This document shows, piece by piece, positions 7,014-16,678 of a stretch of DNA of 64,000 nt. The first letter of the stretch is position 1, and the number at the start of each line of letters is the position of its first letter. Origin of the DNA: Candidatus Methanosuratincola sp. Lineage in GTDB: Archaea > Thermoproteota > Methanomethylicia > Methanomethylicales > Methanomethylicaceae. The notes under the pieces are model-generated. The model saw only the letters and a list, made by a program, of their open reading frames with translations. It had not been told where the DNA came from and did not search any database. Both the position numbers and the translations under genes were made by a program. The stretch is taken from positions 1 through 64,000 of the forward strand of contig JBBFLR010000004.1 in the NCBI GenBank assembly GCA_037478935.1, given 5' to 3'.

Positions 7014-8261
7014 ATGGGAATGACGCTTGCAGAGAAGATCATCTCTAGGAAGATCGGGAGAGCCCCCACACCGGGGGAGATCGTGGTCCTCCCGATTGAC
7101 GCCGCGATGGCGCAGGACGGGACAGCCCCCCTCATGATAAAGAGCTTCGAGGGTATGGGCGCAAAGAAGGTATGGGACGGAAGCAAGGCCGTCTTCGTGA
7201 TAGACCACATCTCGCCGAGCTCCAACGAGGGGACGTCCGCGCTCCACAAGATGATGAGGGAATTCGCTAAGAAACACGGTGTTACCCTCTATGACGTCGG
7301 GGAGGGGATATGCCACCAGCTGCTCCCCGAGAAGGGGCACGTCTTCCCCGGCGGGATAGTCGTCGGTGCCGACTCGCACACGTGTACGCACGGCGCCTTC
7401 GCTGCCTTCTCCACCGGGATAGGTTCCACAGACATGGCCGCGGTCTTCGCCTCGGGCAAGCTCTGGTTCAAGGTCCCGGAGACGCTGAGGATAAACATCA
7501 CTGGGGGGATGCCAGGGAACGTCATGTCCAAGGACGCCATACTCCACGCGATCGGGGAGGTGGGTGCTGACGGCGCCACCTACATGTCGGTCGAGTTCAC
7601 TGGGGAAACAGTGCAGAGGATGTCCGTAGACAGCAGGATGGCGATGACGAACATGGCGGTCGAGATGGGCGGGAAGACAGGGCTGATCGCATCGGACGCG
7701 GTTACGAGGCAGTTCCTGGAGGGGAGGATCCAGGTCCCGTTCCTCGAGATCTCGGCCGACCCTGATGCGCACTACTCCGACACGCTCGAGGTGGAGGCAG
7801 CAAAGCTTGAGCCGATGCTCTCCTGCCCGCACCAGGTGGACAATGTCAGGGCGGTCTCCGAGCTTGAGGGCACCGAGGTGAACCAGGTCTTCATAGGCTC
7901 GTGCACCAACGGCAGGTATGAGGACCTCGAAGTTGCAGCCCGCGTCCTCAGGGGGAAGAGGGTGAAGGCGAGGACGATCGTGATGCCCGCCTCGCGCGAG
8001 ACCTTCCTGAGAGCGATCAGGAGCGGCATAATAGAGGAGCTCGTGAAGAGCGGGTGTGCGGTCGGCGTCCCTGGTTGCGGGCCCTGCGTAGGCGGTCACC
8101 ACGGCGTCCCGTCGCCGGGCGAAGTGGTCGTCTCAACGACAAATCGCAACTTCAAGGGGAGGATGGGCTGCAGTGACGCGAGCATCTACCTGTCATCGCC
8201 GCTCACGGCCGCGTATTGCGCGCTGAAGGGCAAGATCACTGTTCCGGAAGGAGTGTTGTGA
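7014..8261 (+). CDS. Homoaconitase / 3-isopropylmalate dehydratase-type large subunit (probable homoaconitase)
   Basis: The 415-residue aconitase-family large subunit has the cluster-ligand cysteines in GSCTNGR and GCGPCVGGH and the [20 protein letters not shown] substrate region. It is the first gene of a three-gene operon with its small subunit and a beta-decarboxylating dehydrogenase. A second such module for leucine lies at 13.8-16.6 kb, and lysW-lysX are also in the window. I therefore infer that this copy hydrates homoaconitate in the 2-aminoadipate route (LysT/AksD-like). A TATA-like GGTTTAAAATC at 6968-6978 lies upstream. Substrate cannot be proved from the large subunit alone. Confidence 0.85.
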   Translation: MGMTLAEKIISRKIGRAPTPGEIVVLPIDAAMAQDGTAPLMIKSFEGMGAKKVWDGSKAVFVIDHISPSSNEGTSALHKMMREFAKKHGVTLYDVGEGICHQLLPEKGHVFPGGIVVGADSHTCTHGAFAAFSTGIGSTDMAAVFASGKLWFKVPETLRINITGGMPGNVMSKDAILHAIGEVGADGATYMSVEFTGETVQRMSVDSRMAMTNMAVEMGGKTGLIASDAVTRQFLEGRIQVPFLEISADPDAHYSDTLEVEAAKLEPMLSCPHQVDNVRAVSELEGTEVNQVFIGSCTNGRYEDLEVAARVLRGKRVKARTIVMPASRETFLRAIRSGIIEELVKSGCAVGVPGCGPCVGGHHGVPSPGEVVVSTTNRNFKGRMGCSDASIYLSSPLTAAYCALKGKITVPEGVL

Positions 8262-8263
8262 AG

Positions 8264-8785
8264 ATGGAGACCATAAAGGGAAGGGTCTGGAAGTTCGGTG
8301 ACGATATCTCGACCGACCTCATAATCCCGGGAAAATACAAGTTCAAGACAATAGACCTGGACGAACTCTCAAAGCACGCAATGGAGGGCGCCGACCCGCA
8401 GTTTGCAGCGAAGGTCTCAAAGGGGGACATAATAGTCGCCGGAGAGAACTTCGGGTGCGGCTCGAGCAGGGAACAGGCGCCCCTCGTCCTTAAGCACGCG
8501 GGCGTCAGCGCCGTTGTCGCCAAGTCATTTGCGCGCATCTTCTACAGGAACTCTTTCAACGTTGGCCTTCCGCTGGTCGAGTGCCCGGAGCTTTATAGCG
8601 AGGTGGAGACGGGCGAGACGGTTGAGATAAACCTAGCCGAGGGTAAGGTATTGTCCCGAGGAAAAACCTTTTATTTCAAACCAATCCCCGGATTCCTGAT
8701 GACCATCCTTCAGGACGGAGGGCTGGTCGAACAGTACAAGAAGCGAGGAAGTTTCGTATGGGAAGAACCTACAAGATCTCAGTGA
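8264..8785 (+). CDS. Homoaconitase-type small subunit
   Basis: The 173-residue small (swivel) subunit has the conserved [13 protein letters not shown] loop, the [13 protein letters not shown] motif and a C-terminal substrate-binding region. In methanogen enzymes the loop following the conserved tyrosine separates homoaconitase (YLRT, basic) from isopropylmalate isomerase (hydrophobic). Here it reads YKFKT, with lysines, while the second copy at 14.8 kb reads YLVLT. That favours a longer dicarboxylate or tricarboxylate substrate here. ATG 8264 is 2 bases after the large-subunit stop; a GTG at 8258 is an alternative. It overlaps the next gene by 28 bases. Confidence 0.85.
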   Translation: METIKGRVWKFGDDISTDLIIPGKYKFKTIDLDELSKHAMEGADPQFAAKVSKGDIIVAGENFGCGSSREQAPLVLKHAGVSAVVAKSFARIFYRNSFNVGLPLVECPELYSEVETGETVEINLAEGKVLSRGKTFYFKPIPGFLMTILQDGGLVEQYKKRGSFVWEEPTRSQ

Positions 8786-9765
8786 TCACGGGCGACGGTA
8801 TAGGGCCGGAGATTACGGAAGCAGCCATCTACGCGCTCAATTCGCTTGGGCTGAAATTCGAGTTCATAAAGGTGGCTGCAGGTTTAAACGCCTGGGAGAA
8901 GTATGGTAACCAGCTCCCAGAGGAGACTGTCGAAATAATCAAGGCGTCTGACGCCTGCCTCAAGGGTCCGACACAGACCCCGCCCGGACCGGGTTCTTTC
9001 AGGAGCGCCACGGTCACGCTCAGACAGATCCTCGACCTGTATGCGAACGTTCGCCCCTTCAGGAACCACCCGAACGTACCTTCGGTCCACAAGAATGTGG
9101 ATCTCATCATAGTGAGGGAGAACACCGAAGGCCTCTACTCGGGGATCGAATACCCGGTCGGGGACTCTGCGATCACGATAAGGAAAATAACTAGAAAAGG
9201 ATCCGAACGGATAGCCAGGTTCGCATTTGAGCTCGCGCGGAGGGAGAGGCGCAAGAGGGTGACCGCGGTCCACAAGGCTAACGTGCTTAAGGAAACCTGC
9301 GGCCTCTTCAGGTCGGTCTGCGCAGAAGTGGCAAAGGGTTATCCCGACATAGCATTCGACGAGATGCATGTGGACGCTGCTGCCATGCGCATCGCTATGC
9401 GCCCCCAGGACATAGACGTCATCGTTACCACGAACCTCTTCGGCGATGTCCTCTCTGACGAGGCCGCCGGTGTGGTCGGCGGTCTGGGGCTAGCACCGAG
9501 CGCCAACATCGGCGACCGGTATGCTTTCTTTGAGGCCATCCACGGCACTGCCCCCAAGCACGCTGGAAAATGGGACGCAAACCCCGCCGCATTAATGCTC
9601 TCCTCGTGCATGATGCTCAGATACCTCGGGGAAGTCGACGCCGGTAACCGCCTCGAGAAGGCTATCGACGCCGTAATCGAAGAGGGCAAGATGGTGACCA
9701 GGGACTTGGGCGGGACTGCAGGCACAATGGACTTTGCTAAGGCCGTCGCAGAGAAGCTTTCCTGA
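8758..9765 (+). CDS. Isocitrate/isopropylmalate dehydrogenase-family enzyme, probable homoisocitrate dehydrogenase
   Basis: The 335-residue NAD(P)-dependent beta-decarboxylating dehydrogenase has [10 protein letters not shown] at the N-terminus, [13 protein letters not shown] (substrate and cofactor loop), HKANVLK, DAAAMR and the [19 protein letters not shown] metal-binding aspartates, and [10 protein letters not shown] before the nucleotide site. GAGGAAG lies just before ATG 8758, inside the small-subunit gene, so translation is probably coupled. Operon partners suggest oxidation of homoisocitrate to 2-oxoadipate. The paralogue at 13785-14792 would be the leucine enzyme. The specificity assignment is inferred from context. 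Confidence 0.82.
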   Translation: MGRTYKISVITGDGIGPEITEAAIYALNSLGLKFEFIKVAAGLNAWEKYGNQLPEETVEIIKASDACLKGPTQTPPGPGSFRSATVTLRQILDLYANVRPFRNHPNVPSVHKNVDLIIVRENTEGLYSGIEYPVGDSAITIRKITRKGSERIARFAFELARRERRKRVTAVHKANVLKETCGLFRSVCAEVAKGYPDIAFDEMHVDAAAMRIAMRPQDIDVIVTTNLFGDVLSDEAAGVVGGLGLAPSANIGDRYAFFEAIHGTAPKHAGKWDANPAALMLSSCMMLRYLGEVDAGNRLEKAIDAVIEEGKMVTRDLGGTAGTMDFAKAVAEKLS

Positions 9766-9920
9766 TCTAAGCCTTGCCTTGCCTTTCCTTTCCTTTTCTG
9801 GGCCTTCCCTGTTTTCGATATAGGTTGGATGCTGGCGCTGCCATTTTTCCAGTTCGGGATCCTTTCCTGGGTCGAAGGGTCGTTATGAAAAATTTTCGGA
9901 GATCTTATCCTCCTGCTTGC

Positions 9921-11360
9921 TCACTGATTTGCCTCGAGTTCTTGCGGGTAGGGGGCGTTCTCGCCCATTTTGTCCAGCTCGAAGGCTGTGTGTATCGCCT
10001 CGACTGCCCTGTTCAGGTCGATCTCCTGGATCACAAAAGATATGTTAAGCTCCGACGAGCCTTGGGAGATCATCAGTACATTGATCCCGGCGTTCGCTAC
10101 TGCGCTGAACAGCTTCGCCGCAACCCCTTTCGTCCCGCGCATACCCTCCCCGACAATTGCGACTATCGCAACATCGGGTATCGAGTGTATGTCCCTCACC
10201 AGGTCTCCGTTCCTGAACTCGATCTTCAGCGCTTTCAGCGCCTTCTCGAGCTCCTCGTTCTTGACAACCATCGAGATGTTCGCCTGGGAGGAGCTCTGGG
10301 ATATCATTGCGACATTTATTCCGTTCGACGAGAGTGTCGAGAAGACACGCGCCACCACGCTCGGTACCCCGATCATCCCGGCCCCTCCCGTGGTGATGAT
10401 GCTCATCTTCCTGATCGCGGTTATTGCCTTGACCGTGGGTTTCTGCACGCTCTTCTCCCTTATCAGTGTGCCTGGGTTTGAGGGGTTGTATGCGCTCCTT
10501 ATCCTGATCGGGATCAGCCTCTCCTGAACCGGGGTGACTGTCAGCGGATGCAGCACCTTAGCCCCGAAGTAAGCCATCTCCATCACCTCGAGGTAGGAGA
10601 GCACAGGGATGGTTTTAGCGGCCTTTATGATCTTCGGGTCTGCGGTCATTATCCCGTCGACATCCTTCCATATCCAGACCTCATCCACTTCCAGGGATGA
10701 GGCGAGGATCGTTGCTGTGTAATCCGATCCCCCCCTGCCCAGTGTGGTTACAACGCCGTTCTGATCTTGTCCTATGAATCCAGTCACCACGGGGACTACG
10801 CCCGCCTTAAGAATCGGCATGAGCCTGTCCTTCACCATTACCTCCGTTATGTTAAGGAGGGGCTTTGCATTGCCATAGTTGCTGTCGGTGATTATTCCCG
10901 CCTCGCCGCCTGTGAGGTCTATTGACTTTATGCCCAAGGAAACCAGCGCCCCCCTCATCAACGGAGCCGAGAGCCGCTCGCCGAAGGAGAGTAACAGGTC
11001 CTTGGACCTGGGAGTCAGCTCCCTGAGGAGGAAGACGCCCGTCAGGCACTGGTTCAGCGTCTCTACGAGTTTGCTCAACTTCTCCAAGGTTTCGTCAAGG
11101 GTAGGTCCTGTGCAAAGCTTCTTAGCAGTCTCTAGGTGCCTCTTCTTGAGCTGCGAGAGCATCTTGTGGACCTTCTCCATGTCCCCAAGCTTGGCGCTCT
11201 CCCCCATCTGTATCAGTTCGTCTGTAACCCCGCCCATGGCTGAAACTGTGACCACAACCTCGTCTTCCTTCCTTGCCCTCTCTGCCACGAGTGATGCGGA
11301 GTTGGCTATCTGTTCGGCATCCTCCATCAGCGCTCCGCCGAACTTCATTACTAGCCTCAT
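9921..11360 (-). CDS. Aspartate kinase
   Basis: The 479-residue protein opens with the kinase signature MKFGGALMEDAEQI and has GRGGSDYTATILA and the DEVWIWKDVDGIMTADP region of aspartokinases. Two ACT repeats follow at about residues 330-400 and 405-470 (INVAMISQSSSQANISMVV and INVLMISQGSSELNISFVI), so feedback inhibition by an aspartate-family amino acid is expected. It makes 4-phosphoaspartate for methionine, threonine and isoleucine. ATG 11360 is preceded by GGTGATC. The aspartate-semialdehyde dehydrogenase gene ends 21 bases upstream on the same strand, forming an asd-ask operon. The 155 bases downstream contain only a pyrimidine-rich tract between convergent genes. Confidence 0.93.
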   Translation of the reverse strand: MRLVMKFGGALMEDAEQIANSASLVAERARKEDEVVVTVSAMGGVTDELIQMGESAKLGDMEKVHKMLSQLKKRHLETAKKLCTGPTLDETLEKLSKLVETLNQCLTGVFLLRELTPRSKDLLLSFGERLSAPLMRGALVSLGIKSIDLTGGEAGIITDSNYGNAKPLLNITEVMVKDRLMPILKAGVVPVVTGFIGQDQNGVVTTLGRGGSDYTATILASSLEVDEVWIWKDVDGIMTADPKIIKAAKTIPVLSYLEVMEMAYFGAKVLHPLTVTPVQERLIPIRIRSAYNPSNPGTLIREKSVQKPTVKAITAIRKMSIITTGGAGMIGVPSVVARVFSTLSSNGINVAMISQSSSQANISMVVKNEELEKALKALKIEFRNGDLVRDIHSIPDVAIVAIVGEGMRGTKGVAAKLFSAVANAGINVLMISQGSSELNISFVIQEIDLNRAVEAIHTAFELDKMGENAPYPQELEANQ

Positions 11361-11381
11361 GCAGATCACCAGAATATTATA

Positions 11382-12455
11382 TCAGATGAACCCTTCTGCT
11401 TTTAGGCATTCCGCTATAAGGATGGCGTTTCCAGCCGCACCCCTGATCGTGTTGTGGCTCAGGAGCACATACTTGATCCCGTTGTCCAGGGCGGTCTCCT
11501 TGCGGACCCTCCCAACGACGGTGGCCATGCCCTTGGCGCGTTCGGGCGTCCCGGATAGCCTGTCGAGCCTCGGCTGCGGCCTGTCCGGCTCACTTCTCAC
11601 AATTATCGGGTGCTCGGGTGCGGAGGGCAGCCTCCTTCTCTGGGGTTCTGAGGTGAACTCTGCCATGCACTTCACGACATCGTCAGGCGACGCCGCGTCC
11701 TCAGTTTCGAGGAATACCGCCTCGGTGTGGCCGTCGAGGACACAGACCCTGTGGCAGCTCGCGCCGACCTTGATATTGGCGTTCTTGAAGGATCCGTCCC
11801 TGAAGCTACCCAAGATCTTCAGGAGCTCCGCTGCTACCTTTTCCTCCTCGTTCTTGATGTAAGGTATGATGTTGTCCAGTATGGCCATGGAGGGGACTCC
11901 GAAGAACCCTGCTCCTGAGAGCGCCTGCATTGTAGAGACCAGCACCCTCCTGATCCCGAACTCGGCTTGGATAGGTTTGAGTGAGATTGCCAGGCCGATA
12001 GTGGTACAGTTTGGCCCTGTCACAATGAACCCTTTCCGCTTCTTCCTTTGTTCTTCAATTGCGTCCAGGTGTTCGAAGTTCACTTCGGGTATCACAAGCG
12101 GAACATCTGGATCCATCCTGTGTGCGCTCGTGTCCGCAACGACAAAGAGTCCGGACTCAGCCATCTCCATCTCGGTCTTCCTTGCGACCTCTGAAGGAAG
12201 CGCCGAGAAGACGACCTCTGCTCCGGCCCCCTTTATCTCGGACGGGATCGCCTTGACGATCCTCATCTCTGCCATCCCCTCGGGGATTTCCTTGTCGAGC
12301 ACCCACTTTGCGCATTCACTGTACTTTTTTCCGGCAGAAGCATCCGAAGCAGAGAGCGCAACCACCTCGAACCACGGGTGGTCTCTTAGCATGTTCACAT
12401 ATCTCTGGCCGACTGATCCCGTCGAACCCAAAATACCAACTTTGATCTTGCCCAT
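11382..12455 (-). CDS. asd: Aspartate-semialdehyde dehydrogenase
   Basis: The 357-residue protein has the NADP-binding GILGSTGSVGQRY at its N-terminus, the catalytic cysteine in GPNCTTIGLAISLKP, and the C-terminal active-site region KVGASCHRVCVLDGH, which is the archaeal/fungal subfamily form. It reduces aspartyl phosphate to the semialdehyde and sits directly upstream of aspartate kinase, its pathway predecessor. ATG 12455 was chosen because it begins the dinucleotide fold; the frame extends 15 codons further upstream without support. It is divergent from radA over about 300 bases. Confidence 0.92.
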   Translation of the reverse strand: MGKIKVGILGSTGSVGQRYVNMLRDHPWFEVVALSASDASAGKKYSECAKWVLDKEIPEGMAEMRIVKAIPSEIKGAGAEVVFSALPSEVARKTEMEMAESGLFVVADTSAHRMDPDVPLVIPEVNFEHLDAIEEQRKKRKGFIVTGPNCTTIGLAISLKPIQAEFGIRRVLVSTMQALSGAGFFGVPSMAILDNIIPYIKNEEEKVAAELLKILGSFRDGSFKNANIKVGASCHRVCVLDGHTEAVFLETEDAASPDDVVKCMAEFTSEPQRRRLPSAPEHPIIVRSEPDRPQPRLDRLSGTPERAKGMATVVGRVRKETALDNGIKYVLLSHNTIRGAAGNAILIAECLKAEGFI

Positions 12456-12667
12456 TTCAGATACCCCAAAAGCGTTTTGCAGGCACCCCTTCGGGCTCAA
12501 CGCCTCCGCTCACGACCGGACAAAAAGTGTTTGGCAGGCGGTCACCATCCATTAATCCCTCAAGAGTGCTGTCGAATTAACCTATAATCCGACCGTTGCT
12601 GAATTTAAACTTTTTTGGATGCGAATACTTTCGCTATGCTGCCCCAAAGCTTTCTGTAAGCTCCAGC

Positions 12668-12705
12668 GGACTGATCCCGTTTTCTATCAACAATCGGATC
12701 AGTCC
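12668..12705. repeat. Perfect 10-bp inverted repeat upstream of radA
   Basis: The arms GGACTGATCC (12668-12677) and GGATCAGTCC (12696-12705) are exact reverse complements separated by 18 bases. The repeat ends about 12 bases before the radA TATA-like element. It could be a regulator binding site, or a stem-loop if transcribed from further upstream. It lies in the 308-base gap 12456-12763, where I see no gene. Confidence 0.6.
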
Positions 12706-12714
12706 AATGATTGA

Positions 12715-12756
12715 AAGGTTTAAATGCTCCGTTTCACGCCCCTCTTATAGGGGAAG
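12715..12756 (+). promoter_or_regulatory. radA core promoter and ribosome-binding site
   Basis: AGGTTTAAATG at 12716-12726 resembles an archaeal BRE/TATA element. A start of transcription about 25 bases later would leave a short leader containing GGGGAAG (12750-12756), seven bases before the TTG at 12764. Together they decide the radA start. Confidence 0.55.
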
Positions 12757-12763
12757 ATTACCT

Positions 12764-13720
12764 TTGTCAGTAAAGCATGAACTTGAGGATGTAGACGGTG
12801 TAGGGCCTGCGACCATAGAAAAGCTCAAGGCAGCGGGCATATCCACCGTGGAGGCTCTTGCGGTCGCGCCGACCCGGCTTCTCGTAGAGATTGCGGATCT
12901 CACCGAGGAGAAGGCATCGACCATAACTAGGAATGCGAGGGCCCTCCTGAACATACGCTTCACGACTGCCAAGGAGGTCCTTTCGAGGAGGGGGAATATC
13001 GGGTACCTCACTACGGGCTCAAGAGCGATCGACGCACTCCTTGGGCGTGGCTTGGAGACCCAGGCTATAACAGAGCTTATCGGTGAGTTCGGATCCGGAA
13101 AGACGCAGCTCTGCCACCAGCTCTGCGTTTCAGTCCAGCTGCCCCCGGATCGGGGAGGGCTAGATGGCAGGGCGCTCTTCATCGACACCGAAGGGACCTT
13201 CAGACCAGAAAGGGTTATGAGCATAGCTAAGGGGCTCGGCCTTGATCCCGATACCGTCCTCAACAACATAATATACGCTAGGGCCTACAACTCCGACCAC
13301 CAGATGCTCCTTGCAGACGAGGCAGTAACGATCGTTCCGGAGAACAACGTGCGCCTCTTGGTCGTCGACTCTGTGATCACACACTTCAGGTCCGAGTACC
13401 CTGGTAGGGAGTCGCTTGCCCCGCGGCAGCAGAAGCTTAACCGGCACATACACCAGCTGCTTAGGATGGCAGACATCCATAACATAGCGGTGGTTCTGAC
13501 AAACCAGATACAGTCCTCTCCGGACGTCTTCTTTGGGAATCCAAACAAGCCTGCGGGCGGTAACATCCTGGCCCACGGCTCGACTTACCGGATCTGGCTC
13601 CGGAAGTCAAAGGAGAACCGGAGGATTGCCAGGATAATCGACTCCCCGTTGCATCCTGAGAGCGAATGCGTCTTCGCAATAACCCAGAACGGCATAATTG
13701 ACATCGAGGAGAACAAGTGA
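12764..13720 (+). CDS. radA: DNA repair and recombination protein RadA
   Basis: With a TTG start the protein is 318 residues, the usual RadA length. It contains an N-terminal helix-hairpin-helix domain (LEDVDGVGPATIEKLKAAGI), the polymerisation-linker region (FTTAKEVLSRR), Walker A GEFGSGKTQ, the ALFIDTEGTFRPERV motif, Walker B LLVVDSVI and the L2 region with NQIQSSPDVFFG. It forms nucleoprotein filaments for homologous strand exchange. The longer open frame from 12596 encodes a non-conserved leader that overlaps the inverted repeat and promoter, so I rejected it. A decayed, more distant relative is in the island at 5.9-6.3 kb. Confidence 0.95.
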   Translation: MSVKHELEDVDGVGPATIEKLKAAGISTVEALAVAPTRLLVEIADLTEEKASTITRNARALLNIRFTTAKEVLSRRGNIGYLTTGSRAIDALLGRGLETQAITELIGEFGSGKTQLCHQLCVSVQLPPDRGGLDGRALFIDTEGTFRPERVMSIAKGLGLDPDTVLNNIIYARAYNSDHQMLLADEAVTIVPENNVRLLVVDSVITHFRSEYPGRESLAPRQQKLNRHIHQLLRMADIHNIAVVLTNQIQSSPDVFFGNPNKPAGGNILAHGSTYRIWLRKSKENRRIARIIDSPLHPESECVFAITQNGIIDIEENK

Positions 13721-13784
13721 TAGATAGGGAAGCAGGCTGCCGCTGATAAGTACACACGGAAACAAAAAATAAAATAAATTAAAA

Positions 13785-14792
13785 TCAGCGGCCGAGGATC
13801 TTCTTCGAGATCTCCTCGGCAACCTCTGTCGTTCCAGATCTGCCCCCGAGGTCTGGCGTGAGAACACGCCCCTCGGAGAGCACCTGCATCACAGCGTCCT
13901 CTATTTTCTTGGCAGCGGCCTCCTCCCCGAGCCATTCCAGCATCATCTTCGAGCACAGGATCATCGATATCGGGTTGGCTGTGTTCTTTCCTGCATGCTT
14001 GGGCGCAGATCCGTGGATCGGCTCAAAGAGTCCAAAGCTGTCACCGACGTTCGCGCCAGCTGCCATGCCGAGCCCCCCTCCTATCTGCGCCGCCTCGTCG
14101 GAGAGTATGTCCCCGAACATGTTCGTGATGCATATCACATCGAACTCATGGGGGCGCTTGATTAGGTGCATCGTTGCAGCATCTATGTAGAGCTCCTCGA
14201 ACGACACCTCGGGGTACTTGGAGGCGACCTCCCTGCAGGTGTCCCTGAAGAGGCCGTCCGTGACCCTGAGCACATTTGCCTTGTGGACGGCGGTGACCTT
14301 CCTCCTCCTCCGCATCGCGTACTTGAAGGCAGTTTCGGCTATCCTCTGACAGCCCTTCTTGGTTATCACGCGGAGCGCTACCGTGTCCTCGCCGACCCTG
14401 AACTCGTAGCCCTTGTACAGGTCCTCAGTGTTCTCCCTGACTACAAGGAGGTCGATATCCGGCCTAAGTGCCTGGACGCCCGGGTATGACTTTATCGGCC
14501 TCAGGTTTGCGTAAAGGTCGAAGAGTATCCTGAGCTTCACAATGACGTCTGCCGCGCTCTCCCCGACGGGGCCCTTGAGGCAGGCGTCCGAGGCCTTGAT
14601 GATCTCGATCGAATCATTCGGGAGGGCTTCACCGCGCCGCTTCAGGCACTCGTCACCCCCCTCAGCCTCTATGAACTCCATCTCAATGCCTGTGTTCTCC
14701 ATAACCGCCGAAAGAACCTTTAGCGTTGCGGCGGTCTGCTCTGGGCCGATCCCGTCGCCTGGCATGACCGCTATCTTGTATTTCTTTGTCAT
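13785..14792 (-). CDS. leuB: 3-isopropylmalate dehydrogenase (probable LeuB)
   Basis: The 335-residue beta-decarboxylating dehydrogenase has VMPGDGIGPEQT, VRENTEDLYKGYEF, HKANVLR, the NMFGDILSDEAAQIGGGLG metal site and HGSAPKHAGK. It is the last gene of a leuC-leuD-leuB operon and overlaps leuD by four bases (ATGA). Because the partner small subunit has the hydrophobic YLVL loop, I assign it to leucine synthesis: oxidation of 3-isopropylmalate to 2-oxoisocaproate. Exchange of roles with the paralogue at 8758 is possible. Confidence 0.85.
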   Translation of the reverse strand: MTKKYKIAVMPGDGIGPEQTAATLKVLSAVMENTGIEMEFIEAEGGDECLKRRGEALPNDSIEIIKASDACLKGPVGESAADVIVKLRILFDLYANLRPIKSYPGVQALRPDIDLLVVRENTEDLYKGYEFRVGEDTVALRVITKKGCQRIAETAFKYAMRRRRKVTAVHKANVLRVTDGLFRDTCREVASKYPEVSFEELYIDAATMHLIKRPHEFDVICITNMFGDILSDEAAQIGGGLGMAAGANVGDSFGLFEPIHGSAPKHAGKNTANPISMILCSKMMLEWLGEEAAAKKIEDAVMQVLSEGRVLTPDLGGRSGTTEVAEEISKKILGR

Positions 14793-15316
14793 TTTCTAAC
14801 CTCCTTGCTGAATCTCCTTTTGAGGTTCTGTAGCAAGCCCCCGTCTTTTAAGATTTCCAGGAGGAATTCTGGGTACTTGTCCACCACGACCCTGCTGCCG
14901 TCTTCCCTGCTGATCAACCCCTCCTCGAGGTCGATGCTCAGCATCTCGCCCTCCTTGATCACATCCCTCGCATCCTTTGAGATCACTGCTGGCAGGCCTA
15001 TGTTTATCGCGTTCCTGAAGAAGATCCTTGAAAAAGACTTCGCTACGACCGCGCCGACACCCGCGTACTTCAGTGCAAGTGGTGCATGCTCCCTGCTCGA
15101 CCCGCACCCGAAGTTCTTGCCTGCAACTATTATGTCCCCTCTGGAAATCTTCGCCGAAAAACCGCTTACAAGCCCCTCAAGCGCGTGTTTGGCGAGCTCG
15201 TCCGGGTCTGTGAGAACAAGGTACTTCCCGGGGAGGATCACGTCCGTGTCGATGTCGTCGCCGAAGAGCCACGCCCTCCCTCGGACTTTCATCATCCTGT
15301 TACTGCTGGCTGTCAC
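14789..15316 (-). CDS. leuD: 3-isopropylmalate dehydratase small subunit
   Basis: The small aconitase-type subunit has DDIDTDVILPGKYLVLTDP and [13 protein letters not shown]. The hydrophobic YLVL loop is the isopropylmalate-isomerase pattern. Start choice: GAGGTGA overlaps the end of leuC and is followed five bases later by GTG 15316, giving 175 residues. The conserved part starts at the MMKVRGRAW methionines (15295/15292), and GTG 15325 overlaps the leuC stop. It joins LeuC to interconvert 2- and 3-isopropylmalate. Confidence 0.85.
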   Translation of the reverse strand: MTASSNRMMKVRGRAWLFGDDIDTDVILPGKYLVLTDPDELAKHALEGLVSGFSAKISRGDIIVAGKNFGCGSSREHAPLALKYAGVGAVVAKSFSRIFFRNAINIGLPAVISKDARDVIKEGEMLSIDLEEGLISREDGSRVVVDKYPEFLLEILKDGGLLQNLKRRFSKEVRK

Positions 15317-15321
15317 TCTTT

Positions 15322-16572
15322 TCACCTCATGTACTTCCTTGGATCAGTAATCTTGCCCTCCACAGCAGTGGCTGCAGCCGTCTCTGGCGAGACGAGGTAC
15401 ACCTTCGAGCCAGTGCTGCCCATCCTGCCTATGAAGTTGCGGTTCGATGTGCTCACGCAGACCTCCCCATCTGCGAGAATCCCCATATGCCCTCCAAGGC
15501 AAGGACCGCAGTTGGGGTTGCACACCACGCCGCCCGCCTCTATGAAATCCCTGATGTAGCCCATCCTCTCCGCCTCAAGGTAAATTCTCTGAGAGGCCGG
15601 AATCACGATCAGCCTAGTGCTGGGCTTCACCTTCCTCCCCCTGATCACTGATGCCGCCGCCCCGAGGTCCTCGAGCCTCCCGTTCGTGCACGAGCCTATG
15701 AAGACCTGGTCTGCCTCCACCTCGCCAACCTCTGAGACCGGCTTGACGTTGTCCACCGAATGCGGCATTGCCACCTGGGGCTCAAGGGTGCTGAGATCCA
15801 GATCATAATGGGAGGCGTATTCCGCATCTGGGTCGCTCCTTAAGGGCGCTTCCCTTGTGCCCGTGTACTCCAGCGTCTTTTTGTCGGGGTTGACTATCCC
15901 CGTCTTGCCTCCCATCTCAATAGCCATGTTGCACATTGTGAGCCTGCTGTCTACGCTTAGCGATTCGACGCCGTCGCCTGCGAACTCGGCAGCGCAGTAG
16001 AGTGCCCCGTCTACCCCCATATCACCAATGATCTTCAGTATGACATCCTTTGCGGAGACGCCCTTGCTGAGCCTGTTCTTCAGCTCGAATTTTATTGTCT
16101 CCGGCACCCTGAACCACATCTCTCCGGTAAGTATGACGGACGCCATCTCAGTCGAACCGATCCCGGTCGCGAAGGCGCCGAGCGCACCCAGCGAGCACGT
16201 ATGAGAATCTGCCCCCACGACGAGCATCCCTGGTTTGACGTATGTCTCTGCGAGGATCTGGTGGCAGACGCCCTGCCTCCCGACCTCGTGGAAGTTCCTG
16301 AGCCCGTGCTTTCTGGCATAATGCCTGAGCTGTTTGTGCAGCTCGGCTGTGACCGTCGAGTTTGCGGGTACTTGGTGGTCGAGTATTATGACCACCTTCT
16401 CTGGGTCCCAGGGCTTGTCGTAGCCCACTTCTTTCATCACGTTGAGCGTCAGGGGACCCGTAAGGTCATGTATCATTGCGAGATCTATTTTGCCGACTAT
16501 GTACTCGCCCGCCTCGACTTTTTCCCTACCCGAGGCTTTGGCGAGGATCTTTTCGGAAATTGTCATCCCCAT
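15322..16572 (-). CDS. leuC: 3-isopropylmalate dehydratase large subunit
   Basis: The 416-residue aconitase-family protein has cluster cysteines in GSCTNGR and NCGPCLGGH, and GADSHTCSLGALGAFATGIG. GGAGG stands ten bases before ATG 16572; the frame is also open to an ATG at 16599, which has no better ribosome site. It is the first gene of the leucine operon. TATA-like sequences lie at about 16605-16640 on the minus strand. It differs clearly from the large subunit at 7.0 kb, so the two modules are old paralogues, not a recent duplication. Confidence 0.88.
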   Translation of the reverse strand: MGMTISEKILAKASGREKVEAGEYIVGKIDLAMIHDLTGPLTLNVMKEVGYDKPWDPEKVVIILDHQVPANSTVTAELHKQLRHYARKHGLRNFHEVGRQGVCHQILAETYVKPGMLVVGADSHTCSLGALGAFATGIGSTEMASVILTGEMWFRVPETIKFELKNRLSKGVSAKDVILKIIGDMGVDGALYCAAEFAGDGVESLSVDSRLTMCNMAIEMGGKTGIVNPDKKTLEYTGTREAPLRSDPDAEYASHYDLDLSTLEPQVAMPHSVDNVKPVSEVGEVEADQVFIGSCTNGRLEDLGAAASVIRGRKVKPSTRLIVIPASQRIYLEAERMGYIRDFIEAGGVVCNPNCGPCLGGHMGILADGEVCVSTSNRNFIGRMGSTGSKVYLVSPETAAATAVEGKITDPRKYMR

Positions 16573-16678
16573 TGTTGAGCCTCCGGACTTTCGGATCATA
16601 AGTCTTGGAGGTCTTAAAAGATTTCCGTATAAAATGTGGGTATAAAAAAGGTGTTTTTTGGGTAAATTTTTGATGGGT

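Noticed and set aside
7011-8102. Long minus-strand open frame (363 codons) opposite the homoaconitase large-subunit gene
   Set aside because: It is a shadow of GC-rich codon use. The composition (His/Arg/Pro-rich, no domain) is unlike a protein, while the plus strand encodes a clear aconitase.
9770-9800. Pyrimidine-rich CCTTGCCTTTCC-type tract between convergent genes
   Set aside because: Low-complexity intergenic sequence; may help termination in one direction but shows no clear structure.
12596-12763. N-terminal extension of RadA from the upstream TTG
   Set aside because: It would add 56 non-conserved residues and run through the inverted repeat and TATA box; TTG 12764 with GGGGAAG fits RadA length.
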